NCBI GenBank assembly: GCA_019973155.2 | Contig: BPQB01000038.1 | Location: 1-64,000 of the forward strand | Direction: 5' to 3' | Source: Phanerochaete sordida | Lineage: Eukaryota; Basidiomycota; Agaricomycetes; Polyporales; Phanerochaetaceae | Length of the DNA: 64,000 bases | Shown: positions 54,801-64,000 of the stretch, piece by piece | Layout: each line of letters begins with the position of its first letter | Numbering within the stretch: the first letter of the stretch is position 1 | Translations under genes and position numbers: made by a program | The notes under the pieces: model-generated | Told to the model about the DNA's origin: nothing | Database searches by the model: none | The model's input: only the letters and a program-made list of their open reading frames with translations

Positions 54801-57110
54801 AATTATCAGAATGCGCCAGCTGTGCGAACGTTCTACACGAACCTTGTAGTACTTCGATTTCCATTTGTGCGAATCTGGCGTGTTCTCCAGCCACTGCTCG
54901 TACTCGGGGATAGTGAAGAAGTTGATCTTCTGGTTTCCTTTCGTAACACGGACGATAGGCGTGACGAATTCCACGAGGAATTTAGGAACCTTCAGGAGCG
55001 AGGGATAGAAGTGGTCCAAGTAGTTCAAGATAAGACCCTTGATATGCGAACCATCGTGATCCTGTGGGCGATATAGTGAGCAGCGAAGACGTAGGCTGCA
55101 CGGATTAAACGAACCTGATCAGTCATAATCATGAGCTGGCCGTACCGCAGGTCGTTCGTATCCTTGTAATCCTTGTTGTGTTGAAGGCCGAGAATCTTCT
55201 TGATATTCTGAATCTCCTCGTTCTTCATGATCTGGTCATGCTTGGCTTCACGGACATTCAACAGCTTTCCGCGTAAGGGGAAGACGCCATAGTTGTCACG
55301 GCCAATGACACTGAGACCTGCCACGGCCAGAGATTTGGCGGAGTCTCCTTCGGTCAGGATGAGCGTACAGTTCGCCGCGTTCCTGGTCCCAGCGTTGTTC
55401 GCGTCGGAGAGCTTGGGGAGGCCCTTTAGCCTAGCGCGATGTCAGCACTTTCCCGTCCTTGAAGTCGAGCGACTCCGGCGTACCTGTTTCGGCCCTTGCC
55501 GTCGGTCTTCTTCAGCTCCTTATCCGCCTTACGACTAGCCCAGTTCAGGATTTGGTCGATGATGGAAGACTTCTGAACCTTCTTCATGAAATCTTCCGAC
55601 AGCGTCGGCCTGGTACCGAACTTGCTCGCGGGGAGGGTCAATTGCTCCTTTGTCTGACTGTCGAACGTCGGGTTCTCGATGAGCGCATTGATGAATATCC
55701 ACATGTGGCTCTTGATATGCGCGGGCTTGACCGCGGCACCCTTGTTCTTCTTCTGGATGCTGGCGGCGACGGTCTTCGCGATCTGGTCTGCGATGCAGTT
55801 CACGTGCGTACCACCTTTGGTCGTGGCGATGGAGTTGGCGAACGCGACATGCTGGAACGTGCCGTCGGAGACGGCGAACGCGACCTCCCACCGCTTGCCG
55901 ACGGCTTCGTAGATCATGCTCGGCTTGACCTGTGCGGCACCGCCCGACTCTTCTGCCGCTTGCTCGGCGACGGAATTCAAGTAGAGCTCGACGTACTGCT
56001 TGAAGCCCTTGATCTTGATGCGTTCGTCGTTGAGGAAGACTTTGACATCCTTCGTGGTTCCTGCCAGATCGTAGACGCGCTTCTTGAGAAGAGCGACCGC
56101 GTCCTCGTCAATCGAATCCATGCCGAAACGCTTCAGGTCCGGCTTGAAAGTGACGCGCGTGTACTCGTCCTTCTTGGAGTTCTTCGTGATCTTGGCCTTG
56201 CCCATCTTGCCCATGTTATCCGTCCATGTCTGAACGTAGCGTTGCGCAGAGTTCTTGTCGGCGGTGTCGATTGTGAACTCGGTCGAGTAGATGTTGGCGA
56301 GCTTCGCACCGTAGCCGTTACGACCACCGGTGAGCTTCTTCTCATCATCGTCGTAGTTGCTCGAGGAGAGCAGGTGCCCGAAGATGAGCTCCGGGATGTA
56401 CACCTTCTCGGTAGAGTGCATCTCGATAGGAATACCGCGTCCGTTGTTGAATACGGAGATCGTGTTGTTCTCAGGGTCAACAGTGACCTTAACCGTGTCC
56501 ATGTTCGGGTCGTTAACCTGCCACCATGTCAGCATGTATGCGGATGAAACATAGGTGTCGAGTACGCACCTTGTTATCCGCTGCATTCACAAGGATCTCA
56601 TCCACAATCTTGAAGAAGCCCGGCACGTAGGTGATCTCACGGTTGACCATACGCTTGTTCTCCGAGTCCCAGACCCACATGGGCTGGGTAATCTTCTCCA
56701 CGCTGCCGATGTAGGAGTCGGGACGTTTGAGAATGTGCTCGAGTTGGGTGAGCTGTCCGCGAGAGTAGGATGTCAGACATTGCAACAGAGTGTGCTTTTC
56801 AACAGTTTCGCACCTTCTGGTACGTCTCTGACGCGGTCTTCTTCTTAGCGGGAGCGGCAGGCTTCTCGCTAGGGCCAGCATCATCTTCATCTTCGTCCAT
56901 CTCGTCCTCGCTCGCGTTGTCATCCTTGTCGGCGAGAACTTTCTTCTTTGCGGCGGCTGTGGTCTTCGATTTCGCGGCGGGTTTGGCAGCAGCTTTCGTG
57001 GTTGCCTTGGGTTTCGGTGCGGCCTTCGTGGTCTTCTTGGTAGTGGGGGCGTAGTCGTCCGACTCGGAGCCGGACACGTCCAGGTCGAAGTTCTCCTCTG
57101 AAGAGCTCAT
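51871..57110 (-). CDS. TOP2: DNA topoisomerase II
   Basis: This type IIA enzyme passes one duplex through a transient double-strand break, ATP-dependently, in replication and chromosome segregation. Thirteen exons give 1533 aa: 57110-56814, 56752-56570, 56517-55484, 55430-55115, 55061-54843, 54793-54629, 54582-54397, 54346-53720, 53659-53423, 53371-53075, 53014-52898, 52846-52281 and 52228-51871. The acidic/Lys-rich N-tail precedes the GHKL ATPase (EHILKRPDSYIGS, DEILVNAADNK, NNGRGIPIEMH, TGGRNGYGAKLANIYS). Toprim: LTEGDSAKSLAVAGL, PLRGKLLNVRE and MTDQDHDGSHIKGL. Breakage domain: PGQRKVIWGCFKR, YHHGEQSL, and GGKDHASARYIFTEL with catalytic Tyr near residue 862 (codon 54161-54163), then LVLVNGAEGIGTGWST. 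The C-terminal 300 residues are Lys/Pro/acidic repeats (KKAPAKKAPAK) with nuclear signals, ending EFEDFD. Confidence 0.97.
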
Positions 57111-57523
57111 CGTGCTGAACGGCGAGGAGGGACTCGCGTGCAACGTGGAGAACGGCGAGGGAAAGTGATGGTTCGGTGCAACGCGACAGGACGCGACTCG
57201 AACAGGGCAAACGTGACGGGCCACGTGATTCGTGCTAGTCACACGACCGTAACGAGTCGTGACAAACCGTGGTGCCGCGTGGGAAGAAAAATTCCTCGCA
57301 GATATTCGGGAGGTCCAAGTTGGATGGAAACCTCTCATGTGGCGGCAGACGAGGTTTGGAACAAGACGCAGGACGTAATTTCCGCTCAGGTTCGAGTTTT
57401 ACTCACGGTCACGGCCTGTTAACGTAAGCGCTTGGGGCAAATTTCCTCCTTTTAAGTGCAGCCGTGAAAATACAGGAGTACATGAAGCGGCGACGCGTGC
57501 GCGTGTACAAATACACGTGTTCT
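57111..57523. other. TOP2 promoter region / GCN20 3' flank
   Basis: 413 bases. No clear TATA box. A gtcgtgac-like word occurs near the start (acgaccgtaacgagtcgtgac, 57241-57261), with half-sites in both orientations. Confidence 0.55.
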
Positions 57524-60500
57524 CTAGGGCTTTGCCTTGACGTTGCTCACAATGAGGCTCTGCGCGCGAGAGTGAGCAAGACTGGCAGCGAAAGTCTGGA
57601 TATCGACAAGCGCTTACCTTGTACGCCTGAACATCGCCCATGAACTTGCTGACAGTGCCATCGGCGCATACCCAGAGCTAGAACGCATGCGTCAGAGGCG
57701 CATAAAAGAGGGCAAATACCTCCACTAACCTCTTTCGCGACGGTCGTGATGAAGCGTTCGTCGTGCGAGATGACAATGACACCTCCGTTCCAGCTGCTGA
57801 GAGCGGTCATAAGGGCATCGAGACCCTACGAGATGCACTGTCAGCCAGCGTTATCGAACATTTGAGGCTGGATACGCGCCTCAATATCCAAGTGGTTAGT
57901 AGGCTCATCAAGCAGAAGCACGTGGGGCCTCTGCAGAGAGAGGACGGCGAACGCCACACGGGACTTCTGACCTCCAGACAGGGTGCCGATAGGCTGCAGG
58001 CTACGACAGATTGTCAGCCGTCGACCTACTCAGGTTATAATGGCACTCACCCAGTCATTCCACTGATCTGGAAGTTGCCCAGATGCGACCGATACTCCTG
58101 CTCCGTCTTGCCAGGGAATTTGTGTGCCAAGAATTGCACAGGGTTCATCGTCGGGATGAGGTTGTCAACGTGATGCTGCGCGAAGTAGCCAATCCTGAGA
58201 CGACCGTTCTGGGTTACATGACCCGCAATGGGCTGCAAGTCGCCCATAAGGAGCTTAATCCTGCATGAGTCGTATGAGCGCCGCACTACGCCAGCAAAAC
58301 GAGGGCGAAACTCACAGTGTGGACTTTCCGGCGCCGTTAGGGCCCACAATGGCCATTCTCGAGTCGAGACCAACGTCGATGTTGACGCCCTTAAGCAGGA
58401 TCTTATCTGGTGTGTAGCCGAATGTGACTTCGTTCAGCTGCAAAAGTGGTGGCGAGATCTTCTCCGTCTCAGGGAACTTGAACGTTTCCGTCTCGTCCAC
58501 CTCAGGTGGCGTAAGCTCCGGAAGCTAAGAAATCTATTCAGTGGCATGAACGATGGTGCGTCACAGGCGTGACAGACCTTTTCCAGAATCTTGATTTTTG
58601 ATTGAGCTTGGGCAGCACGATTCGCGTTGTAGCGCCAACGGTCGATGAAGGCTTGCAGGTGCTTCCTGTACTCCATTTGTGTATCGTACTCCTTCCTGAG
58701 GTTCCTGTCACGCTCGGTCTTGGTCGAGTAGAATTGCGTGAAGTTTCTGTAGAGGTTTGAGCTCGGTTGATCGCCAATGATGCGGCGATACTCACCCTTT
58801 GTAGTAGTCGAGACGAGCGGAGTGCATGTGGATGATATCCGTCGCGACCGCATCGCTACACAAGTGAAGCTCAGAACAGGATACAGCAGAGAGAGCGCAA
58901 CATGAACGGAGCTTACAGGAATGCACGATCGTGAGAGCTGTCAGATGCAATGTCAGTAGATATCCTGTATCTAGCTGGCAGAAGCACTCACACGACCAGC
59001 AGGGTACCAGGCCATGTCTGGAGGTAGTCTTCCAACCAGGCCAAGGCATTGAGATCGACTAAAACATGACGTCAGCTAACTTGGCCGTCGCAGGGTAGTA
59101 CAGAACGGACTATGGTTAGACGGCTCATCGAGCAGCAGAAGGGCGGGCTACGGAAGAGTCAGTGACAGCACGCGCTAGTAGACGTCTCCAGTGTACCTTC
59201 ACAAACAGCGCGCGAGCCAGAGCCAAACGCATACGCCAACCACCACTGAAGGACTTGGTCGGTCTGGACTGGTCAGACTCGCTGAATCCGAGACCAGCCA
59301 AGAGCGCAGCGGCCCTCGCAGGACCACTCTCGGCCTCCATCTCCGCGAGACGAGCGTGAACTTCCACGAGACGCGTCTGCGCCTCTTCTCTTGCGTCCTC
59401 GAAGCGCTTGTCGTCGCCCTCGCCTTCCAACTCTTGCAGTTTCGCGTTAAGAGTAGCTTCTTCGCGAAGAAGGGTATCACGCCAGACATCGGCTTTGAGG
59501 ACCGAGTCGAGTGCGGTGGTATCGTCTCCAATAATCTTTGTCACTTGTCAGAACGAGTTCGTGATGAGATACACGACAACTTACTTCTTGTTCGACGAAC
59601 AGGATGGTGATGTGTGACGGGATGGGAACCTCGCGCATCGCGATGTGGCGGAGCAATGTAGATTTACCAACACCGTTGCGACCGATGATACCGTACCGAC
59701 GGCCGTGGGCGAGCGTAAGCGAAGCACCGGACCTGGGCCAATATGTCAGACCACGCAGACACCAAGAACAAGGCAGGATCACCCACAAAATACGGTTTGA
59801 ACCGAAGCTGACATCGATAGATGGCAAGTGGATATCTTTTGACTTGTTCTTGGAGGCGGCAGCGGCTTCCAGAGGGTTGATCTTCATGAACATCTCCTCG
59901 TACGATTGCTGGGGAGGGAACTCATTAGAAACGTATCTGACGTATCTGGAGCAGCACATACCTGCTTCTTGTGCTGGTCCAGGAGCTTGGAGCCTTCGTA
60001 CAGGTCGCGACGCGCTCGCTTCTCGATCTTGGCCTGCGTGGTGACATCTCATCAGATACACAGGGCGTATACGTGAGAGGGGACAAGAGGACAGACCCTC
60101 AGCTTGGCTTCTTGTTTCTCCAGCTTCTTCATATCGACACGTGATGCTCTGAGGACGCGGTATAAGACGCACGCTTTCGAAGTGAAGGAAAGACCACTCA
60201 CTTTCCCTTGTTAATACTTTCCAGGTCTACACCTTCGCCACCAAAGGCAATGGTACTGCTAATAGCAGCTTTGCTCAGGTCCATGACCTTGTCCAATCTG
60301 ACCAGGCCATTGACCCTGCCTGCTCGGTTCTTCTCCGCCAGCCTTTCCAGCGGCTCCTCGAGCAGCTGGCCGAGCCTCTTCATCGACTTGTCGAGCTGAG
60401 CATCTTGGTTCGACTTTGAGGACGAAGGGGTCGCAGACTCCAGGATAGTCCGTGTGACCTGGAGAACGTCTTCATCTTCCGCAGCGTCGTCCAAGTCTAG

Positions 60501-60593
60501 CAGGTAGCCGGACAGATACTGGACGATGATCTCCTCCGTACCGGGGAGCTCGTCACGGATCGCCTCCGCGAGATCTTCAGCTGAAATACTCAT
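57524..60593 (-). CDS. GCN20: ABC-F ATPase, GCN20 type (translational control)
   Basis: GCN20/ABCF3 works with GCN1 on ribosomes to activate the GCN2 kinase when uncharged tRNA accumulates. The gene has about 17 short exons, with a product of about 700-730 aa; the CDS starts at 60593 and ends [11 protein letters not shown] before TAG at 57524. N-terminal GCN1-contact region: [20 protein letters not shown]. First ABC domain: [16 protein letters not shown], signature [13 protein letters not shown], Walker [13 protein letters not shown] and H-loop SHDRAFL. The linker contains [20 protein letters not shown]. Second ABC domain: [37 protein letters not shown] and VISHDERFI. There are no membrane segments, as expected for a soluble ABC-F. 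One exon (58937-58917) is only 21 nt and holds the first H-loop. Confidence 0.95.
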
Positions 60594-61022
60594 CGTTATT
60601 GCAGTGCTTCAAACTACAACAACCTGGATATCTCGTCCTAGTGGTGGAGAGATGGTCGGCGGAGAGCGCGAAGAGACAAAGTGAGCGTCAAAGCGCTCTC
60701 TCTTCTGGACATCGACCTTCGCCGTTCGCATTCGTCTCCATCTCGTCTCCGGTCTCCCGTTGCATTACGGATAGCATCAGGTCAATGTAGATTATCAGTC
60801 AAGTGAACATCACATTGCAGAGCAATTTAGCCTTGTCGGCAACAAGATCTCGGAACGCCAGAAGCTGCTGCGCTTGGCGGCGACAGCAACTCTGCGAAGC
60901 CTCGGTGACCAGCAACCTGATATATCCCCTTCACTTGGCATCCTCTCAACCACCATCTTCATGACCCCCTGTCCCTGGTTGGCCTTCCGAGATATTTGGG
61001 TAACGGTCAAGTGAGCTTTAAA
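60594..61022. promoter_or_regulatory. Divergent promoter region, GCN20 / Sel1-repeat gene
   Basis: 429 bases separate the two divergent start codons. No TATA box is obvious, which fits housekeeping genes. Confidence 0.5.
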
Positions 61023-62719
61023 ATGGACCCGAGAGCACAATCGCCGCTCGTTCATGTTCAGCAGGCTTCCCCCCTCGACACACTCGTTCGCAGCGCGTCT
61101 TCTCGCAGGACGAGGAACGCACAGGCCTCTACAAGACAGCCCGTTCAGCTTGGTGTGCCAGAGACCGCGCCAAGGCAGCCTGCAAGCCAGGAGTGGGCCC
61201 CGCCGCATTCGCCGTTGCTACACACACAATTCCGAGGCTCCGTCGCGTCGACCACGCTCTCCGCGTACGATCAGGCATCCTACGCGGCGAGTGGTCACAG
61301 CTCACAATTGTACGATGACACCGCACACCGGGATCACCTAAGGTAAGCTTGGCGTGCGAACTGTCCGGTGGTCGCTGAACGCGCTCGGCAGGGGCACACG
61401 AGGGGCGTCGATGGCCTCACAATACAGCTACGAGGCGTACGACGAGATGGACGGCCGTATGCAGCCTGCCTACGACGGCAGAGGAGTCTCCATGGGCTCG
61501 CAGTACAGCTACGACGAGATCACAGCAAGCTACACCGACGACAGGAGAAACAGCTCGCGCACAGTGGAACGCGTTCCATCTGTGCTTGTTTCATCCCCCG
61601 AGCCGCCTCCCGTCCAGTCTGGACGGGTGCCCTCGAAGCTGCCCCCGGGACACTCCAATTTCTCGCGACCTGCACCCCCACCACGGCCGTCCGAAGACCA
61701 GAAGCGACACGTTCTCATGCGTAACGCGCACTCGCAGTCTTCGACGTCGCTCCACGAGCAGACACAGGTCATTCCACCACCAGCACTGTCCCCACCACCA
61801 ACACAACCCCTACCGCCCGTACCTGGCGCACGCGCGCCCTCCCCACAGAACAGCTTGTACTCGTCTTACTCCTACTACCCGTACGAGGCGCCCCTGCCGT
61901 CCCCAGGAAGCCCGGGACAAGCTCCGCCCATGCCGAGTCCCACCATCGCTGTTCGCCCACCAAGCCCAGCCCGGAATCCGTCTCCTGCAGGCGACGACCC
62001 GTCAGCCGACGCGCTCAAGAACCCGAAGACCGCACAAGACTTCCTCCAGCTCGGGATCCAGCACCACCTCGCGAACGAGCTCGCCGAATCCGCAGTATGC
62101 TTCGAGAAGAGCGCGACGATTGGTGGCGGGTGCGGCATGGGGATGCTTATGTGGGGCCTCGCGCAGCGGCACGGATGGGGGTGTGAGCAGAGCGAGTCGA
62201 GGGGCTTCAAGTGGCTGCAGAAGGCCGCCGAGGTGGCGCTGAGCGATTTGGAGGCGGAACGGGCAGCGGGGATAGATAAGAAAGCCGTCAAGGTGCGCTG
62301 TGTGTGCTTAATTCTTAGCGCCTGCTCACCCCAATGGCAGTCCGAGATGGTCCTCGCGATTTATGAAGTCGGACAGAGTTTCTTCCGAGGCTGGGGGGTC
62401 GCCAAAGACAAGAAGATGGCGGTTGTACGTATCCTTGTTCCTAATCGACGCTCGATAGTACTCACGGCTTTGCAGAGCTTCTTCCGCCTTGCATCAGAAC
62501 TCGGCGATCCCGACGCACAGCAGGAGCTCGCTTTCTGTCTGCTAAACGGCAAAGGGTGCAAGAAGGATCGAAAGGAGGCGGCGAAGTGGTACCGCGCTGC
62601 TGTACGCGCTCCCCTAATATTATGACTAGCTGTCCGGCTGATTGACTCCTTTCCCGTAGGTCACCCAAGGAGCAAGCGATGTAGGCCTGGCATGGATTTA
62701 CAAGGAGAAATTTATGTAG
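61023..62719 (+). CDS. Sel1-repeat (HCP-like) protein, Dsf2-related
   Basis: Five exons: 61023-61342, 61392-62292, 62341-62424, 62476-62601 and 62660-62719 (496 aa). The first 240 residues are disordered, rich in Ser/Pro/Tyr/Gln, with repeated SQYSY(E/D) and polyproline (HEQTQVIPPPALSPPPTQ). Sel1-like repeats follow: AQDFLQLGIQHHLANELAES, GGGCGMGMLMWGLAQRHGWG, LAIYEVGQSFFRGWGVAKDK, LASELGDPDAQQELAFCLLN and GKGCKKDRKEAAKWYRAAV. The end is GLAWIYKEKFM. Sel1 repeats mediate protein contacts; related fungal proteins act in signalling or cell-wall control, but no partner can be assigned. The final 20-codon exon restores the typical VGLAWIYKEKF ending. Confidence 0.88.
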
Positions 62720-62826
62720 GCCCGTAAAACTGAGGTTATGCCTCGCGACTCTCGTTTACAGCCTGACTCTCGTTTGCTGATACCCGTCTACTTTGTTGTA
62801 CCATTAGTGGGGAATTTACGTGCCGT

Positions 62827-64000
62827 CTAATTTTCGGGGCTTTCATCAGGCGCGGGCGTGAACGTCAGGATGCCCGTTTTGCAGAGCTGAGGCATACACG
62901 CGCGTATGATCGCCTGCTCCGCGGAACCAGGCAGGCGTCCGGACCGTAGGGGATTGTCGAAGACGTGGTGGCGCGTCTCAGCGGTCAGCCGTATCTCGAC
63001 GCGCCCGATCTGCTCGCGCGAGTACGAGCTGAGGGCGGTGTCCCAGACGGCGACGTGCTCGAGCGTGTCCGTGTGTTCGTCATATACACCATGGTCGCCG
63101 CTCGGTGTGTGGTGGGGCTCGATGCCGAGACAGAGTGTCAGCGACTTCTGCGCGCTGCGCTGGGCGAAGAGCTCCGCGAGCATCGAGGGCACGAGCCATC
63201 CCAGGTCCTCGGGATCGTCGAAATCAACCCTGAGAGAAAGTAGAGAGGCGCAAGGGCGAAGTTCGAACTTGACGTCAGCCAGGGAGGTCTCATTTTCATC
63301 GATTATCCAACCTATTCGTGGCACTCAGCTTGTAAGCGTGCTAGATAAACGGTACAAAACCAGTGCACATACCGACGTCCTTGTCGAAAGAGACAAGATC
63401 CAGCGTGAGATGCCGCAGCTGTGGTCCTAGCTCGGCGAGCATCCTGTTGACATGCGCGATGTCGCGCTTGTGAAGGAAATTGAGCTCAAGGTGCGAGAGG
63501 GTACCGAGCCGAACGCTGCTAGTGGCATGAATGGCGTTCAGGATGACGTCGAATTGGGTGGCATCGGGTGTTCCCATGGATAGCTTTCCGAGCTGGATCT
63601 TCGACAGCGCATAGTGTATCTCCGCGGGCAGACTGGGCTTGAAGAGCTGCCGCTGAACCTTCAAAGCCTGTTCAAGAAACAGATGCGCATGGGGCGGGCA
63701 AAGCAGCAGCAGATCCTCGAGATCGCGGCTGTAGATGGCGGTGTGGTTGAGTGAAAGCACAGAGAAGTTACAGCGCGCAGGCAGTCCGCCTATGAGCGTC
63801 CCATCTGGGTGCCTACCCCATTTCAATTTCTCGAGCCGCAGATGGTGTAGGTGGGGTAACCCTGCGAGAACACTGGCAAGACTGGAAATGATTATGGGTC
63901 GACCGGTCGAATTGAGTGCCAGCGATCGGATGCTGGTAGTCACTGAAGGCGGTGCATCCTTCGAAAGGAATTTGAGGAAGGACGAAACGCTGTCGAGTCG
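62827..64000 (-). CDS. F-box/LRR-like protein, family II, 5' end outside window
   Basis: Two exons are visible: 64000-63373 (continuing off the right edge) and 63311-62827, joined at phase 1 (GTATGT donor, GAATAG acceptor). About 370 residues are visible. The pattern FLKFLSKDAPPSVTTSIRSL, LAGLPHLHHLRLEKLKWG, LSVLSL-like CNFSVLSLNHTAIYS, LSHLELNFLHKRDIAHVN and QLRHLTLDLVSFDKDV matches the LRR-like body of agaricomycete F-box proteins. The C-terminal YSREQIGRVEIRLTAETRHH resembles the ends of the 36.8- and 38.8-kb genes. The F-box itself would lie beyond the edge. Convergent with the Sel1 gene, 107 bp apart. Confidence 0.72.

Noticed and set aside
1..64000. CRISPR arrays, riboswitches, bacterial operons, rRNA or canonical tRNA genes
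   Set aside because: None seen. The sequence is intron-rich nuclear DNA of a fungus, and the repeats present are minisatellites without spacer structure.

Overview
The window is nuclear DNA of a filamentous basidiomycete, most likely an agaricomycete (a wood- or litter-decaying mushroom, perhaps Polyporales). The evidence is gene style: many 45-75 bp GT-AG introns, GC-rich coding sequence, expanded F-box families, a KDZ/CxC-type transposase fragment, and a secreted pectinase carrying a CBM1 module. The species cannot be named from sequence alone. All gene models were built by hand from splice consensus, reading phase and family conservation. No RNA evidence was available.

Left third (1-24 kb). 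This part mixes accessory and conserved genes: an unrecognised gene cut by the left edge; four paralogous genes (1.6, 15.1, 18.0 and 20.5 kb, all on the minus strand) for a protein family I do not recognise, with a putative C-x2-C...H-x3-C metal site split by a phase-1 intron; an F-box gene (5.4 kb); the meiotic MutS homologue MSH4 (23 exons, including 8-nt and 12-nt exons); and an NADP-dependent oxidoreductase transcribed divergently from MSH4.

Middle (22.7-48 kb). A small unrecognised gene is followed by a 95-bp minisatellite. Next come a gene that fuses a Pro/Ala-rich protein to the C-terminal part of a KDZ/CxC5-6-like transposase, a Ser-rich single-pass membrane protein with a PPxY tail, and the ribosome-biogenesis factor YTM1. 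After these are two interleaved F-box families: family I at 32.6, 43.4 and 46.0 kb (plus the 5.4-kb copy), and family II at 35.3, 36.8, 38.8 kb and the right edge. A rhamnogalacturonan hydrolase with a C-terminal CBM1 lies at 40.2 kb. The 43.4-kb F-box copy has a nonsense codon where its 46-kb tandem sister has Trp.

Right part (48-64 kb). This is a compact, mostly housekeeping block: a class I O-methyltransferase, mitochondrial ribosomal protein mL38, DNA topoisomerase II (13 exons, 1533 aa), the GCN20-type ABC-F protein, a Sel1-repeat protein, and the 3' half of an F-box/LRR-like gene. An 11-bp tandem array sits just upstream of mL38.

The conserved genes do not form one pathway. Functional clustering is limited to the tandem paralogue families. 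The strongest candidates for something undescribed are the C-x2-C/H-x3-C family and the transposase-fusion gene.
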